Positions 1 to 11,100 are shown, counted from the first letter of the stretch. The stretch: 64,000 bases of DNA from Pyrus communis (GCF_963583255.1 NC_084811.1:20789742-20853741), one strand, 5' to 3'. Notes: a model not told the origin generated them from the letters alone. Numbers and translations: made by a program.

Positions 1-1736
1 TTCAGCTCGTGCAGGCAAGGAGCTTTTGGTGCCGTTTGCAGTTTCAGCTCGTGCAGGCAAGGAGCATTAGTTGTCACCTTTTAGGCTCGTGCGAACGAGG
101 AGCTTTGGTTGTCGCCTTTTAGGCTCGTGCGAACGAGGAGCTTTTGGTCGTTGTTGTGAATTTGTCAAGCGATCTGGGAGAGGCGTTCCTCGCAATCTTC
201 ATAGGAAGGAGCATTGCTCGAGTAATTGAAGAAGTCTTCTGGGAAGAGATCGCACATTGTGATGGGGATGGACGATCTTTGTGTCGAAATTTCATTATCT
301 CCAACACTTTCACATTGTTCTGGAGGTTGACAAGAGCTGTTTTGCCCCCTTTTCGACTAATAAACTTGTGGACAAGATGGTTGCTGCTTGTCAAATTTCT
401 TCGAAGCGATCTTCGAAATGCATTCCTCACAATCTTCATAGCAAGGAGCCTTGATCGAGAAATTGAATAAGTCTTAGAGGAAGAAAAGATCCCGCATGAA
501 CGATCTTTGTGTTGAAATTTTCTTATCTTCAACATTTTCACATTGCTTTGGAGGTTGGCGAAAGCTGCTTTCCCTCCTTTCTGATTGGTGCACTTGTGGA
601 GAAGACATATGTTTCTCGTGCAGTTTCTTCGGAGTGACATGAGTCCATCCTTCAATTTCACTTGACTTGGAGCATGCCCCCAACAGTCGAGGTGAAGACT
701 TTGAGTCGAAAGAGCCAGAAGTGACATCTTTCTTAGGGATTTCATCTTCAGTGCCGTTCTTTTGGGTTTGTTGGCATGAAGATTTGCCAGTGTGGACGAT
801 GATGCGCCTCCTTACCTTCAGTGGTCCTTTTGTGTCGACCTCTAGGATTGCTTGGCGCTTCATCCTTGAAGGAATCAAGCTTCGAACGTCGCCTTTTTCT
901 GCTAGCCCATCGAACTTTTTTTCCTCTAGTGTTGTCTTCCTCTTTCCAAAAGGCTTCTCATTATCTTCAAATCTTTCCGAAGCTGATCGTCGCAGAGGAG
1001 AGATAGCTGTGTTGCTTTGCTTCTTAGGCTTTAACAACCTTTAAAAAATAGAGCTTTGGGATGTTGGCGCGTTAAGCCTCTTGAAGACAGAGGTTCGGTC
1101 TTGACTACCAATGCGATTAAGCACTAAAATTCTGGAGCTTGAATGGCTCATCCTATCTAAGACCGACGTCCGAGGGGCGGGTTTAGGCTCTTTTTGGCCT
1201 TGTTCAATGCTCACGCTGATGTGTTGAGCGCTAGCTTTCTTCACTTTGCTTGAAATCTTCACGGGTGCATTTGGTGTGAAGCCAAGTCCGGCTTTGTTGC
1301 TGTCAACTCCGTAACCATGCTCCTTCAACTTCTTTTGAGTTTTGGTGAGGTTACGTTCTTTGTCATTGACAGTGTTTGAAACCTTCTTTCCAGCCTCCTC
1401 AGAAGAAGCGAAGTCGTACCCGGCCTTTGACATGAGTTTGTAGGCGTTTGGGTCGAAACCTTCCTCGGTCTTCTTAGTTGGAAGAGAGCTTGGTTTCACT
1501 TTGACGCCATGCTGCGCCTCCAGACGGTTAATGAGTTTGGTGGTTTGCAAGTTTTTCTCCTCTGCAGTCTTTATCAGCCTTGTAATTGTTTCCTTCATCT
1601 GAACCAGTTGTTTTTCAATGGAGGTAGCGCCGATGGTCATGACTTGTTCTTTGTTTGAAACCATGGATTGTGCAGGAATATCTTGAACAGAGACAGAGAT
1701 GAGAGGTAGAGATTATCCCACCGGGCGTGCCAAATT
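1..1736 (-). mobile_element. Second, left-truncated internal region of the tandem gypsy-like array
   Basis: The sequence repeats 4165-5900 at a constant 4164-bp offset with only scattered single-base differences. It begins with the PBS-like site next to the shared LTR and continues through the gag-derived ORFs into the 42-bp minisatellite, where the window ends. Confidence 0.8.
474..1664 (-). pseudogene. gag/pol-linker-derived ORF of gypsy-like element, copy 1
   Basis: This is the 4164-bp-shifted copy of the ORF at 4521-5828, with the same TAA at 1041-1043. Copy 1 has an extra nonsense change: at 476 a base pair differs from copy 2 (4640), turning a GAA codon into TAA and ending the frame at 474. 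It has no catalytic residues and is a decayed retroelement ORF. Confidence 0.65.
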
Positions 1737-2777
1737 TGTGAACACGAAAAATTCCTGAAACAAGAAACAAGAATACGTGTACAAAATAATATTTTTGTGT
1801 TTAATGATTTTGGGGTTACGATCTCTCTTAAATTTGGTCCTCTGATTCTATCTTCGTAGGGTGTAGGTTTGTGGATGAGTTGTTGATCCAAAGGGCCATC
1901 GGGGCTTGATCTAAGGATGAACAGTTGATGAACGGATCTTCAAGGGGCGTTGGGCTTGATCTTGAAGAATGGGTGTATGGGTTTGTTGAGGTTGTTGATC
2001 CAAAGGGCAGTTGGGGCTTGATCTTAGGATGAACAGTTGATGAATGGATCTTCAAGGGGCGTTGGGCTTGATCTTGAAGAATGGGTGTATGGATTTCTTC
2101 AAGGGCTTTTGGGCTTGATCTTGAAGGTTGATGGATGAGCAGATCTTTAAGGGCTTTTGGGCTTAGTCTTGAAGAACGATTGGATGTGTGGATTTGTTGA
2201 GGTTGTTGATCCAAAGGGCCGTTGGGGCTTGATCTTAGGATGAACGGATGATGAATGGTGAACACTTTCTTCAAGGGGCTGTCGGGGCTTGATCTTGAGT
2301 TGGTGGGAGTTCTTCAAGGGTCGTTGGGGCTTGATCTTGAAGGAGGATTTGACGAAGAACGAAGAGTGCTTTCTTGATCCTTCAGGATTTTCTTGAGAGC
2401 TTTAGAACTTTAAGGCTTCAAGGTTTTGGTCCCCCCTGTGGGGAGTATTCTCTTCCATTTTGGGAGTAGAGAAATGTATTTGTGAATTGGTTTCTCTCTT
2501 GGTGATATTCCTCTTGATGGAGAAGCCTATTTATAGGTTTTGAGAATGAATCACCACCATTCATTTTTTTTGTGAAGTGAGTGGAGGTTGTAGGTGAAGT
2601 AAGTGGAGGTTGTAGGTGAAGTAAGTGGATGTTGTGGGTGAAGTAAGTGTGTGAGGTTGTAGGTGAAGTAAGTGGATGTTGTGGGTGAAGTAAGTGTGTG
2701 AGGTTGGTGAAGTAAATAAATGTTGTAATTTTAATACATTGTTTAACATTTATTTTACTGAAATTTCGATGTCTACA
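1737..2777 (-). repeat. Shared LTR between two tandem units (1041 bp)
   Basis: This is the partner of the LTR at 5901-7029, offset by exactly 4164 bp at its 3' end. It has a polypurine tract on its 5' side (2781-2790), as a 3' LTR should. It also has a PBS-like site on its 3' side (1716-1732), as a 5' LTR should. It therefore serves both neighbouring internal regions. Confidence 0.85.
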
Positions 2778-2780
2778 AAT

Positions 2781-2790
2781 GCCCCCACTT
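2781..2790 (-). other. Polypurine tract of the gypsy-like element
   Basis: The minus strand reads AAGTGGGGGC three bases upstream of the 3' LTR start, the usual site and composition for plus-strand priming. The position right of the other LTR (7030 onward) has no such tract, which fixes orientation. Confidence 0.7.
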
Positions 2791-2910
2791 CAAGGTGCAT
2801 CGTAGACATGTGCTTGTCACGTGTAGAAGATGCGTTTTGAAGTCCCTTAATGTAGATGTCAACCCAAGGGCCGTCGAGGCTTGATCTTGAATTGGGCTGG
2901 AAATTTCTTC

Positions 2911-3528
2911 AAGGGCCATCGAGGCTTGATCTTGAGTTCGACTGGAAGATTTTCTGGTTTCCTCCAATCGTTGATTTTCCACAGGCTTAATCTTGAACTG
3001 GGCTGGAGGATTCTTTTGGTCTCCCCCGAAGGTCTGAACTTACTCCTTTTATCTGGAGTTGAATTTGATTCAAGGGTGGTGAACACTTGATTTTGAATCG
3101 GACTTGTGATTTCTTCAAGGGCCATCGAGGCTTGATCTTGAGTTCGACTGGAAGATTTTCTGGTTTCCTCCAATCGTTGATTTTCCACAGGCTTAATCTT
3201 GAACTGGGCTGGAGGATTCTTTTGGTCTCCCCCGAAGGTCTGAACTTACTCCTTTTATCTGGAGTTAAATTTGATTCAAGGATGGTGAACACTTGATTTT
3301 GAATCGGACTTGTGATTTCTTCAAGGGCCATCGAGGCTTGATCTTGAGTTCGACTGGAAGATTTTCTGGTTTCCTCCAATTGTTGATTTTCCACAGGCTT
3401 AATCTTGAACTAGGCTGGTGGATTCTATTGGTCTCCCTCGAAGTTCTGAACTTACTCCTTTTATCTGGAGTTGAATTTGATTCAAGGGTGGTGAACACTT
3501 GATTTTGAATCGGATTTGTGATTTCTTC
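2911..3528. repeat. Three tandem 206-bp repeats
   Basis: The string AAGGGCCATC recurs at 2911, 3117 and 3323, exactly 206 bp apart, with surrounding sequence nearly identical. The block lies between the polypurine tract and the 42-bp minisatellite, inside the element. Small ORFs here are shadows of the repeat. Confidence 0.9.
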
Positions 3529-3744
3529 AAAGAAATAAAGTGTTTGCATTCTTGAATTTGCTCTTTATTCTCCAAGGTGTTTGTGTTTTTGTTGATGATG
3601 TGGCTGTACTTGAAGTTTTGAAGTTTCAAGTTGCCTACGTACCCTTGGTTGAGGAGGGATCAAGGCATGACGTAGTTCAAATGAGTGATGGTTTTTTTTT
3701 TTTTTTTTTTTTGGATTTTAATGGTGATTTTGGTGATGATTTTG

Positions 3745-4320
3745 CCGTACACAGTTTATGCTCTTGCGGGCCAGGAGTTTTTGGTTGTCACATTTTAGGC
3801 TCGTGCGGACGAGGAGCTTTTGGTGTCGTTTGCAGTTTCAGCTCATGCAGGAAAAGAGCTTTTGGTGCCGTTTGCAGTTTCAGCTCGTGCAGGCAAGGAG
3901 CTTTTGGTGCCGTTTGCAGTTTCAGCTCGTGCAGGCAAGGAGCATTTGTTGTTGCCTTTTAGGCTCGTGCGAACGAGGAACTTTTGGTGCCATTTGCAGT
4001 TTTAGCTCGTGCAAGCAAGGAGTTTTTGGTGCCGTTTGCAGTTTCAGCTCGTGCAGGCAAGGAGCTTTTGGTGCCGTTTGCAATTTCAGCTCGTGTAGGC
4101 AAGGAGCATTGGTTGTCACCTTTTAGGCTCGTGCGAACGAGGAGCTTTTGGTGCCATTTACAGTTTCAGCTCGTGCAGGCAAGAAGCTTTTGGTGCCGTT
4201 TGCAGTTTCAGCTCGTGCAGGCAAGGAGCATTGGTTGTCACCTTTTAGGCTCGTGCGAACGAGGAGCTTTGGTTGTCGCCTTTTAGGCTCGTGCGAACGA
4301 TGAGCTTTTAGTTGTTGTTG
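3745..4320. repeat. 42-bp minisatellite inside the gypsy-like element
   Basis: About a dozen tandem units carry the core GCTCGTGCAGGCAAGGAGC followed by TTTTGGTGCCGTTTGCAG. The period is close to 42 bp, a multiple of three, so all frames stay open across it. A variant unit with GCTCGTGCGAACGAGGAGC is interspersed. The same array starts the window (1-150) in the neighbouring unit. It is non-coding satellite growth inside the element, not a CRISPR array. Confidence 0.85.
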
Positions 4321-4520
4321 TGAATTTGTCAAGCGATCTGGAAGAGGCGTTCCTCGCAATCTTCATAGGAAGGAGCCTTGATCGAGTAATTGAAGAAGTC
4401 TTCTGGGAAGAGATCGCACATTGTGATGGGGATGAACGATCTTTGTGTCGAAATTTCATTATCTCCAACACTTTCACATTGTTCTGGAGGTTGACAAGAG
4501 CTGTTTTGCCCCCTTTTCGA

Positions 4521-5828
4521 CTAATAAACTTGTGGACAAGATGGTTGCTGCTTGTCAAATTTCTTCGAAGCGATCTTCGAAATGCATTCCTCACAATCTT
4601 CATAGCAAGGAGCCTTGATCGAGAAATTGAATAAGTCTTCGAGGAAGAAAAGATCCCGCATGAACGATCTTTGTGTTGAAATTTTCTTATCTTCAACATT
4701 TTCACATTGCTTTGGAGGTTGGCGAAAGCTGCTTTTCCTCCTTTCTGATTGGTGCACTTGTGGAGAAGACATATGTTTCTCGTGCAGTTTCTTCGGAGTG
4801 ACATGAGTCCATCCTTCAATTTCACTTGACTTGGAGCATGCCCCCAACAGTCGAGGTGAAGACTTTGAGTCGAAAGAGCCAGAAGTGACATCTTTCTTAA
4901 GGATTTCATCTTCAGTGCCGTTCTCTTGGGTTTGTTGGCATGAAGATTTGCAAGTGTGGATGATGATGCGCCTCCTTACCTTCAGTGGTTCTTTTGTGTC
5001 GACCTCTAGGATTGTTTGGCGCTTCATCCTTGAAGGAATCAAGCTTCGAACGTCGCCTTTTTCTGCTAACCCATCGAACTTTTCTTCCTCTGGTGTTGTC
5101 TTCCTCTTTCCAAAAGGCTTCTCATTATCTTCAAATCTTTCCAAAGCTGATCGTCGCAGAGGAGAGATAGCTGTGTTGCTTTGTTTCTTAGGCTTTAACA
5201 ACCTTTAAAAAACAGAGCTTTGGGATGTTGGCGCGTTAAGCCTCTTGAAGACAGAGGTTCGGTCTTGACTACCAATGCGATTAAGCACTAAAATTCTGGA
5301 GCTTGAATGGCTCATCCTATCTAAGACCGACGTCCGAGGGGCAGGTTTAGGCTCTTTTTGGTCTTGTTCAATGCTCACGCTGATGTGTTGAGCGCTAGCT
5401 TTCTTCACTTTGCTTGAAATCTTCACGGGTGCATTTGGTGTGAAGCCAAGTCCGGCTTTGTTGTTGTCAACTCCGTAACCATGCTCCTTCAACTTCTTTT
5501 GAGTTTTGGTGAGGTTACGTTCTTTGTCATTGACAGTGTTTGAAACCTTCTTTCCAGCCTCCTCAGAAGAAGCGAAGTCGTACCCGGCCTTTGACATGAG
5601 TTTGTAGGCGTTTGGGTCGAAACCTTCCTCGGTCTTCTTAGTTGGAAGAGAGCTTGGTTTCACTTTGACGCCATGCTGCGCCTCCAGACGGTTAATGAGT
5701 CTGGTGGTTTGCAAGTTTTTCTCCTCCGCAGTCTTTATCAGCCTTGTAATTGTTTCCTTCATCTGAACCAGTTGTTTTTCAAAGGAGGTAGCGTCGATGG
5801 TCATGACTTGTTCTTTGTTTGAAACCAT
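4521..5828 (-). pseudogene. gag/pol-linker-derived ORF of gypsy-like element, copy 2
   Basis: One minus-strand reading frame runs from 5828 to 4521 with a single TAA at 5205-5207. The first part (207 codons) has a short coiled-coil-like start and the KLMSKAGYDF and GLGFTPNAPVKIS motifs typical of the linker between gag and reverse transcriptase in plant gypsy polyproteins. It ends with repeated SVFKRL-like segments. The second part (about 226 codons) is basic and low in complexity, with LEVDTKEPLKVRRR. No catalytic domain is present. The internal stop is shared with the other copy, so it predates the tandem duplication. The product is probably not made as one protein. Confidence 0.65.
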
Positions 5829-5879
5829 GGAGTGTGCGTGAATATCTTGAACAGAGACAGAGATGAGAGGTAGAGATTA

Positions 5880-5896
5880 TCCCACCGGGCGTGCCA
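5880..5896 (-). other. Primer-binding-site-like sequence of the gypsy-like element
   Basis: Four bases inside the 5' LTR the minus strand reads TGGCACGCCCGGTGGGA. It starts with TGG, complementary to a tRNA CCA end, at the expected place. The same site is at 1716-1732. I did not match it confidently to a particular tRNA. Confidence 0.6.
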
Positions 5897-5900
5897 AATT

Positions 5901-7029
5901 TGTGAACACGAAAAATTCCTGAAACAAGAAACAAGAATACGTGTACAAAATAATATTTTTGTGTTTAATGATTTTGGGGTTACGATCTCTCTTAAATTTG
6001 GTCCTCTGATTCTATCTTCGTAGGGTGTAGGTTTGTGGATGAGTTGTTGATCCAAATGGCCATCGGGGCTTGATCTAAGGATGAACAGTTGATGAACGGA
6101 TCTTCAAGGGGCGTTGGGCTTGATCTTGAAGAATGGGTGTATGGGTTTGTTGAGGTTGTTGATCCAAAGGGCCGTTGGGGCTTGATCTTAGGATGAACAG
6201 TTGATGAATGGATCTTCAAGGGGCGTTGGGCTTGATCTTGAAGAATGGGTGTATGGATTTCTTCAAGGGCTTTTGGGCTTGATCTTGAAGGTTGATGGAT
6301 GAGCAGATCTTCAAGGGCTTTTGGGCTTAGTCTTGAAGAACGATTGGATGTGTGGATTTGTTGAGGTTGTTGATCCAAAGGGCCGTTGGGGCTTTATCTT
6401 ATGATGAACGGATGATGAATGATGAACACTTTTTTCAAGGGGCCGTCGGGGCTTGATCTTGAGTTGGTGGGAGTTCTTCAAGGGCCGTTGGGGCTTGATC
6501 TTGAAGGAGGATTTGACGAAGAACGAAGAGTGCTTTCTTGATCCTTCGGGATTTTCTTGAGAGCTTTAGAACTTTAAGGCTTCAAGGTTTTGGTCCCCCC
6601 TGTGGGGAGTATTCTCTTCCATTTTGGGAGTAGAGAAATGTATTTGTGAATTGGTTTCTCTCTTGGTGATATTCCTCTTGATGGAGAAGCCTATTTATAG
6701 GTTTTGAGAATGAATCACCACCATTCATTTTTTTGGTGAAATGAGTGGAGGTTGTAGGTGAAGTAAGTGTGTGAGGTTGGTGAAGTAAGTGGAGGTTGTA
6801 GGTGAAGTAGGTGGATGTTGTGGGTGAAATAAGTGGAGGTTGTAGGTGAAGTAAGTGGAGGTTGTAGGTGAAGTAAGTGGATGTTGTGGGTGAAGTAAGT
6901 GTGTGAGGTTGTAGGTGAAGTAAGTGGATGTTGTGGGTGAAGTAAGTGTGTGAGGTTGGTGAAGTAAATAAATGTTGTAATTTTAATACATTGGTTAACA
7001 TTTATTTTACTGAAATTTTGATGTCTACA
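5901..7029 (-). repeat. 5' LTR of the gypsy-like element (1129 bp)
   Basis: The LTR begins TGTAGACATC at 7029 and ends in CACA at 5901, reading on the minus strand. It matches 1737-2777 nearly base for base apart from an expanded 22-bp minisatellite. A TATA-like tataaata stretch lies near 6690-6697 on the minus strand. The sequence right of 7029 lacks a polypurine tract, as expected outside a 5' LTR. Many short direct repeats of the type TTCAAGGGGCGTTGGGC lie at 6050-6500. Confidence 0.85.
6736..6965. repeat. 22-bp minisatellite in the LTR
   Basis: About ten units of a GGAGGTTGTAGGTGAAGTAA-like motif. The same array is shorter in the other LTR (2575-2712). This accounts for the 88-bp length difference between the two LTRs. 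Confidence 0.8.
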
Positions 7030-7346
7030 ATTTAAAAGTTGCATTTTTTGCTTTAATTAGGCAATATTGTTGATCAAGACTGAAGACCGCATGTAACAAA
7101 GTAATTTACTATTTTATTAGCATATATATATATATGTGTGTGTGTGTGTGTTTTTTTTTTTTTTTTATTTTTTTTATTTATTTATTTTTAAATACGATAA
7201 CAGTAAGGGTTAAATTGTTAGTTGTAAGGGAAAGGGAGGTTGGTGGGGATCAAACCCACACCAGAGTGTATAAGTATGATTGTTTTCCACAACTGTGGTA
7301 AAACGTCATTTGCTGTATGTGTATATCAAGGACATGAAGTTATATA
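7030..7346. other. AT-rich junction with microsatellites and a probable TE scrap
   Basis: Contains (AT)n and (GT)n at 7120-7150 and a long T run. A stretch at 7205-7346 (GGTTGGTGGGGATCAAACCC and following) looks like a dispersed plant repeat and abuts the broken polygalacturonase exon 4. No gene seen. Confidence 0.5.
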
Positions 7347-9164
7347 CCGTTGGTGCGTCCTTGCAGGGCTGCAAATCAATATTGAAACACATATAGTCAG
7401 CAATTAATTAACCAAGTACAAGTATCTACTTATAAACAGAATTAGGATATATATGATTTTGTTGTGTTGATAATTAATAAAATACCTTAGATTTATCGGT
7501 TTTGCATGAATTTTGCCACCAATTTTTCCCATTGCCATTGATGGCTCCACCACCTTCAACCACCAAATTGGAAACACTGTCAAAGATAAGCCAGTGTCTA
7601 CCATCTTTGCTGAAGTCAGATCGATCATCAGAAGCTATTAACGTTCCGAGAATCTGAAAGTTCTCCAAATTTTAAATTGTTCAAATAAACCTAAACATAA
7701 ATCTTAAGCTTCGAACACTAGTCTACAACGTACAGTACATAATTTATATAACTCACCTGCACTGTAAGTTGAGATTTGCAAGGACCTGAAAATCGGATTG
7801 GTTTAATACGATACGTCTTCTTAGGCACCACCAGAACAGCTTCCTTAGATGAACAAGCTACCTTCCAAGCCTTCTCAAAAGCCTGGAAGAGCTCATATGT
7901 AAAGATTGACCAATTATTAGAGAAATTGTACGGTATAAAGAAAAGTTATAATCTAAACTACATATTAATAGAACCCTCATTATTGCCACTTAGTACTAAG
8001 GTCTAGTGGTATTCCTCTTCACTTGTGAGTGAGAGTGAGGGGTCTTAGGTTTGATTCTCGCCAAAGGTGAATTTGAACCACATTATTGCTAGCCAATTGT
8101 GAGGCTAAGTTCCTCCCTCCCCCTTAGTGTAGATAATATCCTTTGTTAATATAAAAAAAAAAAAAAAAAAAACAAAAACAAAAAAAACCTTACTGTCAAC
8201 CAAAACCTTATGAAATTACCATTTTAACCCTCTAATTAAAACTGAATATGAAAAAAAAATATGGGCAGACTATAATTTCACACAACCAAATTTTTTTTTT
8301 TTTTTTTTTTTTCAAAACCCCACCTATATATGATTCTAATATATCTCTAATTAAAAAATAAAAAATAAAAAATAAAGCTCTCTCCCCACTCCTACATTCT
8401 CTCTTCCTCTCTCCATCCATTAAAAAAAAAAAAAAAATCAGATTAATAAGAGATGTCGTAGAATAACCTATCATGGTTATTCACCTTTGGCTCCTTACTC
8501 ACGTTTAACGTTGTTATAACATGACGTTAATGGAGTCTTAAATGTAAGAATATATTTTTTTTTGGAACAAAGAATTACAATAAAGGTAAGGCTGGTGAAA
8601 GTTATATTTGCAGTCTAATGTTACATAGTAATGGTAATTTTATAGTTAATAGCACGTAATGGAATTGTTATCACTGTAAGAAGTTTGATGTTTAGGTTGT
8701 GAACGTCCTATTGCATTGCAAGGCAGGTTGTTATGTGCTTACGTGATTGCATTGCAAGGCAGGTTGTTATAGACTAAAACTATTATTTGCTATCTTCTTG
8801 TTATTATTACTACTATAATTATTTTTATGTAATTAATTACCTTTGTGTCATCAGTTTCTCCATCACCCTCAGCTCCAAAATCATAAACACTGACCGTCTC
8901 AGCCGAAGATGAAGTGCTGCTATCCACTTTATCGAAGCTCCTTAAGCATAGGACATCTGCACTTTCCTTTATCAAGCCCTTGAACAAGTCACTGCCATCG
9001 TCGATCGTGTTGAGGTACGATGGATACGCTTTGGAATCAAATTCAGATGCTTCGTCAACATTCTTGTCGATGAGTTGGTTCTCATGTAAACTGCTATAAC
9101 ATAAAACAAAGGAGGGAAGGGTGATGATAATGAATAGGATGAGTTCATTTTTCTGAGGAGCCAT
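7347..9164 (-). pseudogene. Polygalacturonase (GH28), truncated after the start of exon 4
   Basis: A secreted pectin-degrading endo- or exo-polygalacturonase acting in the cell wall. Three exons join in frame on the minus strand: 9164-8841 (108 codons), 7882-7757 (42 codons) and 7653-7486 (56 codons), all with GT-AG borders. Exon 1 has a hydrophobic signal segment (LILFIIITLPSFVL), a long spacer, and VYDFGAEGDGETDDT. Exon 2 starts AFEKAWKVAC. Exon 3 has LVVEGGGAINGNGKNWWQNS. Exon 4 starts at 7368 with PCKDAPT, then homology stops at about 7347. The catalytic NTDG, DD and GHG blocks are missing. A SINE and poly-A/T tracts lie in the 958-bp intron 1. The 3' exons may be deleted, or may lie left of the window beyond the retroelement array. 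The exons shown have no stop codon, so damage is recent or the gene is merely interrupted. Confidence 0.85.
7987..8172 (+). mobile_element. tRNA-derived SINE in polygalacturonase intron 1
   Basis: The element starts CCACTTAGTACTAAGG, has a box-A-like TCTAGTGGTATTCC and a box-B-like GGTTTGATTCTCGCC, and ends in a long A tract. A related copy is at 26650-26815. Spacing of the two boxes fits an RNA polymerase III promoter of a plant tRNA-type SINE. Confidence 0.75.
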
Positions 9165-9230
9165 CCTACGTTTTCTTCTATTATATAATATGAGCATGCA
9201 ATATATTAGATGTCCATTATGAGATCCAAT

Positions 9231-9238
9231 ATTTATAG
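9231..9238 (-). promoter_or_regulatory. TATA box of the polygalacturonase
   Basis: The minus strand reads CTATAAATATTGG about 70 bases upstream of the ATG at 9164, a usual TATA-to-start distance in plants. Predicted from sequence only. Confidence 0.5.
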
Positions 9239-9299
9239 AGACAGACACAAACTGATAAGTTGCATGCGTCACTTTTTGATAGCCCCTCAAGTTATTGAT

Positions 9300-9835
9300 G
9301 CTAATTTGTCTTTGGCAGTACTAGGGAACGGGAACCATAGCTACTAGATGCATGTAAATCCATGTATGATATGTTTATGAGTAATGTTACCCTTATTATA
9401 TTTTTTATATTGTATTTGTATTACTTTTTTTAATAGAAGTAGGACCCATTATTGATTAAAAAAAAAGAAGTATGACCTACTAACACATGCGAGACCTATC
9501 TTTATTAGAAACATGATATAAATGTGGTATAAAAAATACGATAAGAGTAGCATTTTTATATATTTAATCAAATCTTTCTTTCTTTTTGTACAACAAACAT
9601 GATACTTGCTATACGATGTAAGTTAGAGGAGATTTTTTTAGGTAATAAAAATTTATCAAGAAACGACCATGAACGTACATAGGACAAAAATGTCCCAGAA
9701 AATTAGCATGCACACGCTAAAATAAATGACATAATTCAAACTTAAGATTTCTCACTTACAAATCAAGAAAAATATCACTAAATTGCAGTACGAAATTACA
9801 TTTATTGAACTTTGAAAGGGCATGCATGGTTGACA
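9300..9835. other. AT-rich intergenic DNA
   Basis: I see no ORF with coding character, no RNA gene and no clear repeat. Confidence 0.5.
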
Positions 9836-9844
9836 TTTCTTATA

Positions 9845-10043
9845 GGAAAAGGATCCTTGCCGGATCCTTTTCCTAAGGATTTTGTGATTGTGACCATTCA
9901 TTGTACATCGTGCGGTACTATTTATATTTAATTTTAAATTTTAAATTTTGAAATAATTTTTGACCGCATGATGTACGATGAACGATTATGATCATGAAAT
10001 CTTTAGAATCCCCATGAAAAGGATCCGGCGATGATCCTTTTCC
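9845..10043. mobile_element. 199-bp foldback MITE with 9-bp TSD (Mutator type)
   Basis: Both ends carry the inverted repeat GGAAAAGGATC, continuing with two mismatches to GCCGGATCC (23 bp). Inverted homology continues inward so that most of the element can fold into one hairpin. TTTCTTATA is repeated directly on both sides (9836-9844 and 10044-10052). A 9-bp target duplication is typical of Mutator-like elements. It has no coding capacity. Confidence 0.85.
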
Positions 10044-10052
10044 TTTCTTATA

Positions 10053-11100
10053 TATGGTGTTAGAATTCATCTGCCTAATTAAGTATTTAGATGTATAGAT
10101 GTCTTGCAGACTCAGCACAACAGGGAGCTTATCTGTCATTTAGGACCCTCAATCGTCCAAGAAAAAGAAGATGTATTCATCATGGCACCACAAACATTTT
10201 CAAATTAAGGTACCCCAAAAGATGTGCATTACGCTAACAAGTCCTGCTCTCAAGACATACGTACATCGACATTGCAACTACTGACTCGACCCGTGTACCC
10301 TTTCTAAACTTCATATTTATTTTTATTTTGAAAACTATTATTAGCATTTTATAAATATTTTTTTTACATTCATTTTAAATGTATTTTTTTTTCTAATTAT
10401 GAAAAGTTTGAAATATAAAATGAAATTTTTAGAATACCAACAATAATTTTCATTTATTTTTTTTAATCATAAAACAGCCTTACGGCTATATTACCAGCAT
10501 GCAATGGCGAGAGTAATTTCTATACCACGGCAGTAGGATGTGCATAGTGACTAGATAACACTTGAATAAACGGTGACAATCAATTTAAAAAACGTCGCAC
10601 TTCACTAAGAAAAATTGAAATCAATGTTCCATTTGCTTTTAGATTATACGATTTCCAGAGCAACTAAACTGTACGCCAAACAATAAAACCTAGTTTTAAT
10701 ATTAAATAGTTTACACACTTTAACATTAAATGACTACTTAGGCACATAAAATGTTTTAGATAAAATTCAGTTTTATGAATTTATTCTCAAGTTCAACCTG
10801 AGATTTCAAGAATCTTTTTCTTCATACTCTCACTCTATATTGTAGAACAAAGGAAGCCTAAAGACACAAATACTCACACTGATAAAGAAAAGTAAAAAAA
10901 AAAAAAGAAGCTTATATTGATGAATGAAACATACAATCGGCTGTTTGAAGGCTCCATATGAAGTATAACTTCTTTTTTTCTTTTCATGTTGTATCAGTTT
11001 TAATGATGCAATACGACTAGTGAAACTCTAAACCAGAAGATAAATTTTCAGTATATAATAACTACCAAACCTATGAAGATATTTCATTGGACGTCTACCC
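10053..11100. other. Intergenic DNA, nothing recognised
   Basis: AT-rich, with short A/T runs. No ORF or repeat stood out on either strand. Confidence 0.5.

Larger units (their letters stand above)
1737..7029 (-). mobile_element. Non-autonomous Ty3/gypsy-like LTR retrotransposon, complete LTR-to-LTR
   Basis: On the minus strand this reads 5' LTR (7029-5901), PBS-like site, gag-derived ORFs, a 42-bp minisatellite, 206-bp tandem repeats, a polypurine tract and a 3' LTR (2777-1737). Both LTRs start TGTAGACATC and end in CACA. The internal region is only about 3.1 kb and encodes no recognisable protease, reverse transcriptase, RNase H or integrase, so it could move only with enzymes from a relative. 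The coding remnant resembles the gag/pol linker region of plant gypsy polyproteins. The 3' LTR is followed by a second PBS and internal region (1-1736), so this element is one unit of a tandem array. No TSD can be read because the left flank is the next unit. Confidence 0.8.

Noticed and set aside
2881..3549. Overlapping ORFs on both strands with repeating protein sequence
   Set aside because: They are translations of the 206-bp tandem repeat inside the retroelement and have no independent support.
3745..4320. CRISPR-like regular repeat array
   Set aside because: Repeats abut without unique spacers, the period is 42 bp, and the host is a plant nuclear genome. It is a minisatellite.
8232..8474. 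80-codon minus-strand ORF with poly-Lys and poly-Phe
   Set aside because: Made of A/T runs in the polygalacturonase intron. No coding character.
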